In this document: positions 1 to 7,447 of the stretch, piece after piece
How the letters are laid out: each line of letters starts with the position of its first letter
Position numbering within the stretch: position 1 is the stretch's first letter
Assembly: GCA_934675045.1 (NCBI GenBank)
Contig: CAKUPI010000005.1
Coordinates: 1-26,941, forward strand
DNA length: 26,941 bases
Direction of reading: 5' to 3'
Source: an uncultured Eubacteriales bacterium
GTDB lineage: Bacteria; Bacillota; Clostridia; Oscillospirales; Butyricicoccaceae
Translations under genes and position numbers: made by a program
The notes under the pieces: generated by a model
Seen by the model: the letters and a program-made list of their open reading frames with translations, nothing else
Databases searched by the model: none
Told to the model about the DNA's origin: nothing

Positions 1-40
1 CGCATGAGGCGTGGCTGGTAACATAGGGCTTCGCCCGTCT

Positions 41-75
41 AAGAAATACCCCCGGCTAGGCCGGGGGATATTTAT
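41..75. terminator. Strong GC-rich hairpin at left edge (possible bidirectional terminator)
   Basis: Positions 49-56 (CCCCCGGC) pair perfectly with 60-67 (GCCGGGGG) around a 3-nt loop. A/T-rich sequence flanks both sides, but neither flank has a clean T-run. A smaller hairpin (GGGC/GCCC) lies just before it at about 27-37. The gene it would terminate lies outside the window, so it may equally be the end of a mobile element. From about 72 to 225 I see nothing I can name. Confidence 0.4.
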
Positions 76-225
76 TTGCGCTTTGCGTGTCCTGCCGCGC
101 CCGCCGCCCGATACATCCGCCCGGACACAGGGGAGCGGCGCTGCGTGCAAACGCACCCCCAAAAAAATGCGCCAAGGAAGGCGGCAGGATTCTGCGGGCC
201 GGCCGGGAGAGGCCTTCGGGCAGAC

Positions 226-261
226 AAAAAAAGAGCGGGGTACGCGCTCCGCTCCTTTTTT
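226..261 (-). terminator. Intrinsic terminator of the SHOCT gene
   Basis: On the minus strand, GAGCGG (254-249) pairs with CCGCTC (238-233) and a run of seven T follows. It lies 11 bases past the stop of the SHOCT gene. On the plus strand the same hairpin is followed by six T, so it could work in both directions. Confidence 0.75.
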
Positions 262-271
262 GTCGTATGCA

Positions 272-436
272 TTACAGCCCGAGCAGCTGCTTTTTCTTGG
301 TGTCAAACTCCTCTTGGGTGATAACGTCCATGTCGAGCAGCTCCTTGAACTTTTTAAGCTCGTCCGCGGGCGAAAGCGCCGCCGGCGCCGCAGCGTTCGT
401 TGCCGCATGGCTCTCGTGCTCTTTAAAAGTATCCAT
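272..436 (-). CDS. Small SHOCT-domain protein
   Basis: A 54-residue protein when read from the ATG at 436. The C-terminal 31 residues match the SHOCT pattern: a short helix of the type ELKKFKELLD, then the turn DVITQEEFD, then KKKQLL. SHOCT is a short helical-hairpin domain of unclear, possibly oligomerising, role found at the C-terminus of many membrane or small soluble proteins. The N-terminal part here is only a short Ala/Glu/His-rich linker. The start is uncertain. The ATG has an AGGA 13 nt upstream, which is a long spacing. A TTG at 493 would add 19 residues but has no Shine-Dalgarno. A TTGACA lies just upstream at 495-490, but no well-spaced -10 follows. An intrinsic terminator follows the stop. 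The domain call is fairly sure; no function can be given. Confidence 0.6.
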   Translation of the reverse strand: MDTFKEHESHAATNAAAPAALSPADELKKFKELLDMDVITQEEFDTKKKQLLGL

Positions 437-563
437 TGCGGCTTTGATATCCTGATACAGGGCCTTGACATAATAGATAGAGCACAATGTCAACAGCGCC
501 GCGCAAAATGGTTGACTTTGCCCGCGGAAGCGGGCGGGGTTTTTCCCGCCGGCGCGCGGCGGG

Positions 564-2558
564 CTATTCGGTGATGCTGAGGGTCGTGTTGTGCTTGTCC
601 ACCACCCGGACGGAGAGATCGGCGGGCGTGGTCGTTTCGGGGTCGTCCAGCACCTTGAGCAGGTAAGCGCTGATGTACTCGGTTTCGAGGACGCGGCCGC
701 CGGACTCGATCTGACAGTAGGGAGTGAAGTTTTTGCCGCTGATCAGCCAGCCGTCGCGGGTGGGGGAAATGCCGGTGACGTCGATGGGCTCCATGCCCAT
801 GGCCAGCGCGGTGGGGGCGTAGGGCGAGGGGCCGCCGTAGAGAAAGCCCTGCCCGTACAGGGCGTCGTATTGCAGCAGCCGAAGCCCCTTGCGGTAGCTG
901 GGGGAGTCGGACGCGGTCTGGTGGTAGCGGTTGAACAGCCCCGTCGAAATGTCAAGGCGGCGCAGCACCTGCGACGACAGCTCATAGGCGAAAAGGTCCT
1001 GATGGCTCTGCGCAAGGCCGAAATTGTCCCAGATGACGTACTGCGTTTTGAACAGGCTGCCCGAGCGCATGTCGCCGGCCTCGAGCTGCAAAACGGGCAG
1101 ATGATCGCCGTAAAGCACCAGCACTGTCTTTTCCCCGCGGGCGGAAAGGGCCTCGACGAGCTGGCCGACAAAGGCGTCCATTTCGTAAACCTGATTGACG
1201 TAGTACTCGTAGGCCGGGAGAAGCTCCGGGTCGGGGCAGGCCGAAACCCGGACGGCCGGCGACTCGATCACCGGCTCGAGGGGGTACTTGCCGTGGCCCT
1301 GCACCGAAACGGTAAAGACAAAGTCAGGGGAATCCGGCGTGGTGTCGAGTGCGGTTGTGATGTATTCCGTCAGGACGTCGTCCTTGTACCAGTTGTTGGG
1401 CGTTCTCCCGACGTCGGACATGTATTCCAGCGAGGTGAAGTCGTCAAAGCCGAGGTGGGCGTACACCTCGTGCCGGTTGTAAAAGGTGGCGCTGAAGTTG
1501 TGAATGGCGTGCGCGGCGTAGCCGAGTTCTTTCAGATTATAGGCAAGGGACTCGGCGGTCTGCCGCCGCAGGCAGGTTTTATAGGGGTACTCGCCTGGGC
1601 CGAACATGCGGGTGCTCATGCCGGTCAGCACCTCACATTCGGTGTTGGCGGTGCCCGCGCCGACCACCGGCACCGACAGGTAGCCCGAGCTGAAGGCTTC
1701 GGACAGCGCCCTCCAGTTGGGAACGGCCTCTTGCGAAAGGGTCAGGTTTTTGATCTCCGAAGGGTCGATGAAGGATTCCAGCTGGACAAAAACGACGTTG
1801 ACGTCGGTCTGCGGGTCGGAAGAGCAAAGGGCGTCGGCCTTTTCGCGGACGGCGGCGACGGCCGAGGCGCTGTACGGGCTGGGGCGGCGGATGCCCTTGT
1901 TGAGCCACGTCTGCAAAAAGCAGTAGGAAAAGCCGTAGTCCTCGTAGGCAAAGGCCAGATTGGAAAAGACGCCGGTCAGCTGATGAGTATGGAAGGCCAG
2001 CGCGTAAAAGCCGGAAAACAGAGCGCCGGAAAGCGCCAGCGCGCAAAGGCCGCAGAGCAGGCGGACGCGCCCCGGCTGCGAAGAGCGGGGGCCTTTGACA
2101 AACAGAAAGACGAGCAGGGCGAGCACCAGCGCAACGGCCAGCGCCAGCGCAGCGGCGCCCGCCGGCGAAAAGTAGTTGGGCAGCATGTCAAACGCCGCTT
2201 TGACCATGGAAAGGTCGGCCGTGGTAAAGGGCGTCATGCGGTTGAGCAGAATGAAGCCGTTGACGCAGCCGGCGGCCAGCCAGACGGACGAGGCGAGCAC
2301 GCAGTAAAAAAGACGCCGCTTGAAGAAAAAGGCCGGCGCAAAGGTCAGGAAAATGATGAGGAAGTTGACGCAGAGGGCCAGCGGCGCCCCGCGGACAAAG
2401 GACAGAAAGCCCGACAGCCCTTCGGTAAAGGCCTTGTGGTTGAACAGTTCGATGACAAGCAGGCAGAAAAGCGCCCAAAGGGGGACGGCCGCATAGGGGG
2501 CAAAGGGCCGGCGGAAGAGCGCGGCGTGGGGCGGGGCTTGCGTTTGGGGGGAGATCAT
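564..2558 (-). CDS. LTA synthase family membrane sulfatase (phosphoglycerol transferase)
   Basis: A 664-residue protein. The first 200 or so residues hold several hydrophobic segments typical of the N-terminal membrane part of LtaS-type enzymes. An extracellular sulfatase-fold domain follows, with the metal-binding Glu in VQLESF, a nucleophile Thr at about residue 303 in GTANTECEVLTG, and the metal-binding DH pair in LYGDHLPV. By family knowledge such enzymes transfer glycerol-phosphate from phosphatidylglycerol to a polymer or glycan at the outer membrane face; the real acceptor cannot be read here. The last 80 or so residues look like an extra beta-rich (Ig/IPT-like) domain. I chose the ATG at 2558 because GAAGG lies 9 nt before it and a promoter lies just upstream. 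Starting further upstream would put the promoter inside the gene. It is a single-gene unit. Confidence 0.85.
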   Translation of the reverse strand: MISPQTQAPPHAALFRRPFAPYAAVPLWALFCLLVIELFNHKAFTEGLSGFLSFVRGAPLALCVNFLIIFLTFAPAFFFKRRLFYCVLASSVWLAAGCVNGFILLNRMTPFTTADLSMVKAAFDMLPNYFSPAGAAALALAVALVLALLVFLFVKGPRSSQPGRVRLLCGLCALALSGALFSGFYALAFHTHQLTGVFSNLAFAYEDYGFSYCFLQTWLNKGIRRPSPYSASAVAAVREKADALCSSDPQTDVNVVFVQLESFIDPSEIKNLTLSQEAVPNWRALSEAFSSGYLSVPVVGAGTANTECEVLTGMSTRMFGPGEYPYKTCLRRQTAESLAYNLKELGYAAHAIHNFSATFYNRHEVYAHLGFDDFTSLEYMSDVGRTPNNWYKDDVLTEYITTALDTTPDSPDFVFTVSVQGHGKYPLEPVIESPAVRVSACPDPELLPAYEYYVNQVYEMDAFVGQLVEALSARGEKTVLVLYGDHLPVLQLEAGDMRSGSLFKTQYVIWDNFGLAQSHQDLFAYELSSQVLRRLDISTGLFNRYHQTASDSPSYRKGLRLLQYDALYGQGFLYGGPSPYAPTALAMGMEPIDVTGISPTRDGWLISGKNFTPYCQIESGGRVLETEYISAYLLKVLDDPETTTPADLSVRVVDKHNTTLSITE

Positions 2559-2604
2559 AAGCGGAAACCTTCTCTCGATAATGCGTGTGACGGTATGATT
2601 TATG

Positions 2605-2633
2605 ATTATAGCGCACCGGCGGCGCCGGTTCAA
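2605..2633 (-). promoter_or_regulatory. Sigma-A promoter of the LTA-synthase-like gene, with palindrome in the spacer
   Basis: On the minus strand TTGAAC (2633-2628) and a perfect TATAAT (2610-2605) are separated by exactly 17 nt. The spacer is largely a perfect inverted repeat, ACCGGC-GGC-GCCGGT (2615-2629), which is placed as a repressor site would be. The promoter call is strong; the operator idea is inference. Confidence 0.75.
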
Positions 2634-2640
2634 CTCATTT

Positions 2641-2679
2641 AAAAGAAAAAGGTTCCCCCGCACAGGCAGGGGAACCTTG
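2641..2679 (-). terminator. Intrinsic terminator of ireB
   Basis: On the minus strand AAGGTTCCCC (2678-2669) pairs with GGGGAACCTT (2658-2649), followed by TTTTTCTTTT. It sits about 20 bases after the ireB stop codon and ahead of the next gene's promoter. Confidence 0.85.
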
Positions 2680-2695
2680 GTCAAATCGGCGGGGG

Positions 2696-2941
2696 TCAGT
2701 CGGCCAGATACTGCCGGACCAGTTCCTGCAGCAGCTCATCGCGGTCGATTTTGCGGATGAGGCTGCGGGCGTTCAAATGATTGGTGATGTAGGTCGGGTC
2801 TTCTGACAGAATATACCCGACGATTTGGTTGATGGGGTTATACCCCTTTTCACGCAAAGCGTCGTAAACAGTGGTCAGGATACGCTTCATCTCCTGATCG
2901 GCTTCATCTGCGATGGTGAACTTGCGCGTGCCGTCGAGCAT
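2696..2941 (-). CDS. ireB: IreB family regulatory phosphoprotein
   Basis: An 81-residue protein matching the IreB/UPF0297 (YrzL) family over its full length. It contains the conserved core [20 protein letters not shown] and the ending [15 protein letters not shown]. In enterococci the family member is a substrate of the PASTA kinase IreK and tunes cell-envelope stress resistance; the phosphorylated Thr residues there lie near the N-terminus, and a Thr is present here at position 9. The start has a perfect GGAGG eight bases ahead. Firmicutes ireB usually sits between alaS and ruvX. Here it stands alone between pheT and the LTA-synthase-like gene, with its own promoter and terminator. The family call is secure; the regulatory role in this organism is inferred. 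Confidence 0.9.
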   Translation of the reverse strand: MLDGTRKFTIADEADQEMKRILTTVYDALREKGYNPINQIVGYILSEDPTYITNHLNARSLIRKIDRDELLQELVRQYLAD

Positions 2942-2974
2942 TATTCAATCCTCCCTGCGGTACAGTATAGGCCT

Positions 2975-3003
2975 ATTATACACCGTGTCCGGCGTAAAGT
3001 AAA
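2975..3003 (-). promoter_or_regulatory. Promoter of ireB
   Basis: On the minus strand TTTACT (3003-2998) and TATAAT (2980-2975) are spaced by 17 nt, ahead of the ireB start at 2941. I see no terminator between the pheT stop and this promoter, so pheST readthrough into ireB is also possible. Confidence 0.6.
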
Positions 3004-3012
3004 GCGATAATA

Positions 3013-5403
3013 TTATGCGCGGAGCACCGCCTGGTATTCTTTTTCCAAAGCCCGGAGGGCGCGGGACATGGCCTCGTCCACCTCGGCGTCGGTCAGCGTG
3101 CGATCGAAGCAGCGGAAGGACAGCGAGAAAGCGACGCTCTTCTGCCCGTCGGGCACCTGCGCGCCGCGGTAAACGTCAAAGAGCGAGATGGCCTCAAGGT
3201 GCTCGCCGGCGGCAGCGGAAATGGCCTTTTCCAGCTCGAGCACGGTGACGCTTTCGCGCACGACGACGGCGAGATCGCGGGTGGTGGCGGGGTATTTGGG
3301 CAGCGAGCGGTAGACCTTGACCGTGTTCCGCAGCGCCATCAGCTTGTGCATGTCAAGCTCGGCCAGATAGACCTCGGCGCCGATGCCGTAGCTTTGGGCG
3401 CAGAGCGGGTGAATCTGGCCCATGACGCCGACGCACCGGTCCTGAACCATCAGCGTGCCGCAGCGGCCCGGGTGGTAAGAGGGGTTGTCGGTGCAGGGCA
3501 GAACCTCGAGGCCGGGAACCGATACGGTGTCCAAAATGGCGGCGACGGCCCCCTTGAGGGTGTAGAAATCGCCGTGGCCGTAGCTCATCAGGGTGAGAAT
3601 ACGGTTTTCCGCCGGCAGAACGCTCAGGTCGGCCCGGCCGTCCTTGACGGCGGGGGTGTAGGTGGTCGAAAGCTCAAAGCCGTTCATGGCGGGGTTGCGG
3701 AAGTTGTAGTTGCGCGCCGCGACCTCGAGCATGGAGTGCAGCGGCGTGGTGCGCATCAGGCTCTGGTCCTCGCCCAGCGGGTTTTGAATGGCGACGGCCG
3801 TGCGCAGGGGGGAATCGGCGGGCAGGCGCAGCTTGTCAAAGACCTTGGGGCCGAGGAAGGAGAGGGTGACAACCTCCATAAACCCGGCCGCGATGCAGGC
3901 GTCGCGCAGCGCGTGCTCAAACCGCTGCCAGTCGTTGAGGCCGCCGATGGTGGTGGCGCCGCTCAGCAGGGTCGGCGTGATTTTGTCATAGCCGTACATG
4001 CGGGCCACTTCCTCGGCCAGGTCGGCCATGTCCTCGGCGTCGTCGCGCCACGAGGGTACGGTGACCTTGCCGCCGTCGACGCCGAAGCCGAGGGCGAGAA
4101 GGCTGGCCTTCATGTCGCTTTCGGGGATGTCGGCGCCGATCAAAGCGCGCATTTTGTCGGGCTCAAAGGGGAGCACGCGCGGCTGCTTGGGCGAGGGGTA
4201 GGCGTCGATGACGCCGCCGATGACCTCGCCGGCGCCCAGAAGCTCGACCAGCTCGCAGGCGCGCAGCAGGGCCGGCAGGGTGTTTTCGCAGTCCAGGCCC
4301 TTTTCAAAGCGCCCCGAAGCCTCGGTGCGCATTCCGATGCGGCGCGAGGCGACGCGGACGCTCGGGCCGGAGAAGGTGGCGCTTTCAAAAACGACCATCC
4401 GGGTGCTTTCGGTGATTTCGCTGTTTTCGCCGCCCATGACGCCGGCGATGCCGACGCCCTTGACCGGGTCGGCGATGAGCAGGGTTTCGGGCGCGAGGCG
4501 GCGCTGCTGGCCGTCCAGAGTGGTGATGACCTCGTTTTCCCCGCTGCGGCGCACGATGATTTTGTTCTGCTCGATGCAGGCGTAGTCAAAGGCGTGCATG
4601 GGCTGGCCGTACTCGAGCATGACGTAGTTGGTGATGTCGACGATGTTGTTGATGGGGCGGATGCCGGCGTTGCGCAGGCGCTCGCGCATCCACTCGGGCG
4701 AAGGCTCGATTTTGATGTTCTTGACCATGGCGGCGCTGTAACGCCGGCACAGGTCGGGGGCCTGGATTTCGACCGAAAGCAGCTGGTGAATGTCGCCGGA
4801 GGTCTGCCGCACGATGGGAGTGTGCAGGCGCAGCTCGCGGCCGAAGGAGGCGGCGCTTTCGCGCGCAAGGCCGATGACGCTCAGGCAGTCGGGGCGGTTG
4901 GGGGTGATTTCAAAATCGAAAATGACGTCGTCCAGCCCGAACATGGGGCAGATGTCGTCGCCCGGCTTGCCCTCGGGCAGCAGCAGCAGGCCGTCGGGGT
5001 CGCCGTAGGGAACGTCGCTTTGGGTCAGGCCCAGCTCGGCAAAAGAGCACATCATGCCCTGCGAAAGCTCGCCGCGCATGGTGGTCGTCGCAATGGCGTG
5101 GCCGCCGGGCAGAATGGCGCCGTCCAGCGCGACGGGCACCAGCGCGTCGGCGCAGACGTTGGGCGCGCCGGTGCAGATTTGCAGCGTGCGGCTGCCGACG
5201 TCGACCTCGCAGACGACCAGTTTGTCGGCGTGGGGATGCGGCTTGACGGAAAGCACGCGGCCGATGACAACCTTTTTGATTTCGTCGGCGGGCGATTCCC
5301 AGCCCTCGACCTTGGAACCGGTCATGGTCATGCGCGCGGCATAGCTTTTGGGGCTTTCATGTACGTCGGTGTATTCTTGCAGCCATTGATACGGCAGTTT
5401 CAT
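3013..5403 (-). CDS. pheT: Phenylalanine-tRNA ligase subunit beta
   Basis: A 796-residue protein, the normal length for bacterial PheT. It forms the alpha2-beta2 enzyme with PheS and charges tRNA-Phe. Visible parts in order: an N-terminal EMAP/OB tRNA-binding domain (about 40-150; VCEVDVGSRTLQICTGAPNV), the B3/B4 editing region (about 210-380), the B5 domain with ITPTLLSG, a catalytic-like core, and the C-terminal anticodon-binding FDX-ACB domain (RDLAVVV...SLFDVYRG...SLSFR). The start ATG has AAGGAGGG eight bases ahead. That Shine-Dalgarno overlaps the pheS stop codon TAA, so the two genes are probably translationally coupled. Expression should follow the T-box ahead of pheS. Confidence 0.97.
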   Translation of the reverse strand: MKLPYQWLQEYTDVHESPKSYAARMTMTGSKVEGWESPADEIKKVVIGRVLSVKPHPHADKLVVCEVDVGSRTLQICTGAPNVCADALVPVALDGAILPGGHAIATTTMRGELSQGMMCSFAELGLTQSDVPYGDPDGLLLLPEGKPGDDICPMFGLDDVIFDFEITPNRPDCLSVIGLARESAASFGRELRLHTPIVRQTSGDIHQLLSVEIQAPDLCRRYSAAMVKNIKIEPSPEWMRERLRNAGIRPINNIVDITNYVMLEYGQPMHAFDYACIEQNKIIVRRSGENEVITTLDGQQRRLAPETLLIADPVKGVGIAGVMGGENSEITESTRMVVFESATFSGPSVRVASRRIGMRTEASGRFEKGLDCENTLPALLRACELVELLGAGEVIGGVIDAYPSPKQPRVLPFEPDKMRALIGADIPESDMKASLLALGFGVDGGKVTVPSWRDDAEDMADLAEEVARMYGYDKITPTLLSGATTIGGLNDWQRFEHALRDACIAAGFMEVVTLSFLGPKVFDKLRLPADSPLRTAVAIQNPLGEDQSLMRTTPLHSMLEVAARNYNFRNPAMNGFELSTTYTPAVKDGRADLSVLPAENRILTLMSYGHGDFYTLKGAVAAILDTVSVPGLEVLPCTDNPSYHPGRCGTLMVQDRCVGVMGQIHPLCAQSYGIGAEVYLAELDMHKLMALRNTVKVYRSLPKYPATTRDLAVVVRESVTVLELEKAISAAAGEHLEAISLFDVYRGAQVPDGQKSVAFSLSFRCFDRTLTDAEVDEAMSRALRALEKEYQAVLRA

Positions 5404-5417
5404 AGCAGAGTCCCTCC

Positions 5418-6437
5418 TTAAAATTGCGACAGGAAGCGCGCGTCGTTTTCAAACAGAAGGCGCATGTCGTCGATTTTGTAGCGGCGCATGACAATGCGCT
5501 CCAGGCCGATGCCAAAGGCAAAGCCCGAATAGACCTCGGGGTCGATGCCGCAGGTGCGGAGCACGCGCGGGTGCACCATGCCGCAGCCGAGGATTTCGAT
5601 CCAGCCCTCGCCCTTGCACAGGCGGCAGCCCTCGCCCTGACACTTGAAGCACATCATGTCCATTTCGGCGCTCGGCTCGGTAAAGGGGAAGTGGTGCGGG
5701 CGGAAGCGCACGCGGGTGTCGTCGCCGTACAGCCGCTTTGCGAAGATCTCCAGCGTGCCCTTGAGGTCGCCCATGGTGATGCCCTTGTCGACGACCAGAC
5801 CCTCGATTTGGTGGAAAACGGGGGAGTGGTTGGCGTCGACGGCGTCGGAGCGGAATACGCGGCCCGGCGCTATCATGCGGATGGGCGGCTGCTGCTTTTC
5901 CATGGTGCGAATCTGCATGCCCGAGGTCTGGGTGCGCAGCACGATGTTGTCGTCGATGTAAAAGGTGTCCTGCGTGTCGCGCGCGGGGTGGTTTTTGGGA
6001 ATGTTGAGCGCTTCGAAGTTGTAGTAGTCCAGCTCGACTTCAGGCCCCTCGGCAAGGGAAAAGCCCATGCCGATAAAAATGTCGCACAGCTCGTCGAGCA
6101 CGATGTTGAGCGGGTGCTTTTTGCCAAGCACCGGCTTTTTGCCGGGCACGGTGACGTCGATGGTTTCCCGGGCCATGCGGGCGTCAAAGGCGTGACGCTC
6201 GATGGCAGTGGCGGCGTCCTCGAGCGCCTTTTCGATCGAGGCGCGGACCTCGTTGGCGATTTGCCCCATCACGGGGCGTTCCTCGGCGCTCAGGGCGCCC
6301 ATTCCGCGCAGAATGGAGGTCAGCTCGCCTTTTTTGCCAAGATAGCGGACGCGCGCATTCTCAAGCGCCTCTTTTGAGGTGGCGCCTTTGATGTCACTGA
6401 GCGCGTTTTCCAAGATTTGCTTCAGTCGCAGCTTCAA
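5418..6437 (-). CDS. pheS: Phenylalanine-tRNA ligase subunit alpha
   Basis: A 339-residue protein, typical for PheS, the catalytic subunit of the class II synthetase. It begins with the usual coiled-coil tRNA-binding arm (about 1-85). The catalytic domain shows motif 2 ([21 protein letters not shown]) split around its conserved Arg and Glu, and motif 3 ([13 protein letters not shown]). I chose the TTG at 6437 because AAGGAG lies nine bases before it and the resulting N-terminus ([12 protein letters not shown]) fits the family. The reading frame stays open upstream through the palindromic repeats, but that extension has no family resemblance. A Phe T-box and an unusually long repeat-filled leader precede it. 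Confidence 0.96.
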   Translation of the reverse strand: MKLRLKQILENALSDIKGATSKEALENARVRYLGKKGELTSILRGMGALSAEERPVMGQIANEVRASIEKALEDAATAIERHAFDARMARETIDVTVPGKKPVLGKKHPLNIVLDELCDIFIGMGFSLAEGPEVELDYYNFEALNIPKNHPARDTQDTFYIDDNIVLRTQTSGMQIRTMEKQQPPIRMIAPGRVFRSDAVDANHSPVFHQIEGLVVDKGITMGDLKGTLEIFAKRLYGDDTRVRFRPHHFPFTEPSAEMDMMCFKCQGEGCRLCKGEGWIEILGCGMVHPRVLRTCGIDPEVYSGFAFGIGLERIVMRRYKIDDMRLLFENDARFLSQF

Positions 6438-6487
6438 TGTCAACAGCTCCTTGTATGATATAAAATATTGAAAACAGAAAAAACGAA

Positions 6488-6745
6488 AACCGCCCGGCAG
6501 GAGGGAAGTGCAAGCGCCGCGGGCGCGGCGGCGGAACCGCCCGGCAGGAGGGAATAGCAAGCGAAGCGCGCGATAAGGGGGGACACAGTCCCCGAAACCC
6601 GGTTTGCCGTTTGGCGGATTGACTCCGCAAAACGGCACCTTCACCGCCCCAAGCGCCGCGGGCGCGGCGGCGAAACCGCCCGGCAGGGCGGAGGGGGGAT
6701 AGCAAGCGCAGCGCGCGATAAGGGGGGACGCAGTCCCCTCTTATC
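6488..6745 (-). repeat. GC-rich palindromic repeat cluster in the pheST leader
   Basis: Copy A (6511-6593) and copy B (6650-6738) are near-identical over more than 80 bp. A partial third copy lies at 6488-6516. Each copy is a string of palindromes: CGCCGC/GCGGCG, GGCGG/CCGCC and GGGGAC/GTCCCC. Copy B ends in a longer inverted repeat at 6717-6745 (GATAAG ... CTTATC). Between A and B another hairpin (about 6606-6637) pairs GCCGTTT with AAACGGC. The composition fits a dispersed intergenic element (REP- or MITE-like) rather than coding sequence. It lies between the T-box terminator and the pheS start, so it would be transcribed as leader RNA. Confidence 0.75.
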
Positions 6746-6753
6746 ACAGACAT

Positions 6754-7009
6754 AAAAAAACGCCCCCGCCCCAAAAGGGACGAAAGCACACTTCCGCGGG
6801 ACCACCCTGCTTCCCGCCAAAGGCGGGCGCTCTGCGGCCGTAACGGGGCCGTCCGCCGGCGTCTACTGCCAAAAGGGTTCCACGCCGGTGCTCGGGAGTG
6901 AACTTCACGCAGCGCTCCGATGCAGGCGGCTCTCAACCGGTGACCGCCATTCTCTGTCGCAGGGGAAGGTGCCCGCTACTCTCTCCGTCATCGCATTTTA
7001 CGATATTTA
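6754..7009 (-). ncRNA. T-box leader (Phe) controlling pheST
   Basis: On the minus strand the leader starts near 7009. It carries the hallmark T-box sequence AGGGTGGTCCCGCG (6808-6795), which pairs with the tRNA acceptor end, and a downstream CGTCCC (6783-6778) able to pair either with that AGGG or with GGGGCG in a terminator ending in seven T (6760-6754). A Phe codon TTC followed by A, at 6902-6900 in GAAGTTCACT, is well placed as the specifier. Uncharged tRNA-Phe would favour antitermination and raise pheST expression. The element itself looks complete. It ends over 300 bases before pheS because of the inserted repeats. Confidence 0.93.
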
Positions 7010-7015
7010 CACCTC

Positions 7016-7044
7016 TTTATACCACATTCCGCAAAAAAGTGCAA
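7016..7044 (-). promoter_or_regulatory. Promoter of the pheST T-box transcript
   Basis: On the minus strand TTGCAC (7044-7039), a 17-nt spacer and TATAAA (7021-7016) give a good vegetative promoter. It starts RNA just ahead of the T-box stem I. Confidence 0.8.
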
Positions 7045-7062
7045 GCATTTTATTTTTCCCTC

Positions 7063-7112
7063 TTGCGGAAGTGCGGGAAATCTGTTACTATTATGTTACG
7101 CGATATAACGCA
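7063..7112 (+). promoter_or_regulatory. Promoter and possible operator of the PadR operon
   Basis: TTGCGG (7063-7068) and TACTAT (7086-7091) are spaced by 17 nt. Directly downstream, 7096-7110 holds the inverted repeat GTTA-CGCGATA-TAAC within a wider ATG/CAT symmetry. A dyad at this place is where a PadR-type autoregulator would be expected to bind. The promoter is moderately supported; the operator is inference. Confidence 0.5.
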
Positions 7113-7138
7113 TGGCATAATAAAGGGGGGAATACGGA

Positions 7139-7447
7139 ATGCCGGAGCAGCAGCCCATGACCGAGGCCATGTTTTACATTCTGCTGGCTCTTTTGCACCC
7201 CGGGCACGGCTACGGCATGATGCAGCGCATCCGCGAGCTGTCGGGCGGGCGGATGGAGATGGGGCCGGGGACGCTGTACGGCGTTTTGAGCCGGATGAAA
7301 AAAGAGGGGCTCATTGTGCTGACGGGCGAGGAGGAGCGGCGCAAGAATTACGCCATTACCGACGCCGGGCGTCAGGCCCTGCGGCTGGAATATCAGAGGC
7401 TTCAGCAAATGGTGCGGGACGGCCGCATTCTGGAGGACGAGCAATGA
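7139..7447 (+). CDS. PadR family transcriptional regulator
   Basis: A 102-residue protein with the PadR winged-helix pattern from its start: TEAMFYILLALLHPGHGYGMM, then a recognition region GPGTLYGVLSRMKKEGLIV, and a wing ending in KNYAITDAGRQALRLE. Such repressors bind an inverted repeat at their own promoter, and loss of binding is triggered by small molecules or envelope stress depending on the member. It is preceded by a G-rich Shine-Dalgarno. Its TGA overlaps the ATG of the next gene (ATGA), so it is coupled to the DUF2812 membrane protein. This pairing is common in Firmicutes and suggests the regulator acts on that membrane protein's expression. Confidence 0.92.
   Translation: MPEQQPMTEAMFYILLALLHPGHGYGMMQRIRELSGGRMEMGPGTLYGVLSRMKKEGLIVLTGEEERRKNYAITDAGRQALRLEYQRLQQMVRDGRILEDEQ

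Noticed and set aside
3199..5421. A 740-codon plus-strand frame opposite pheT (and similar long frames opposite the LTA-synthase-like gene and at 11573-13288)
   Set aside because: Same reason: opposite well-identified genes, with biased repetitive composition and no ribosome-binding site.
6394..6936. Minus-strand frame through the palindromic repeats that could extend pheS or form a separate protein
   Set aside because: The Arg/Pro-rich translation comes from the repeats themselves and crosses the T-box. pheS has a good TTG start with a Shine-Dalgarno at 6437.
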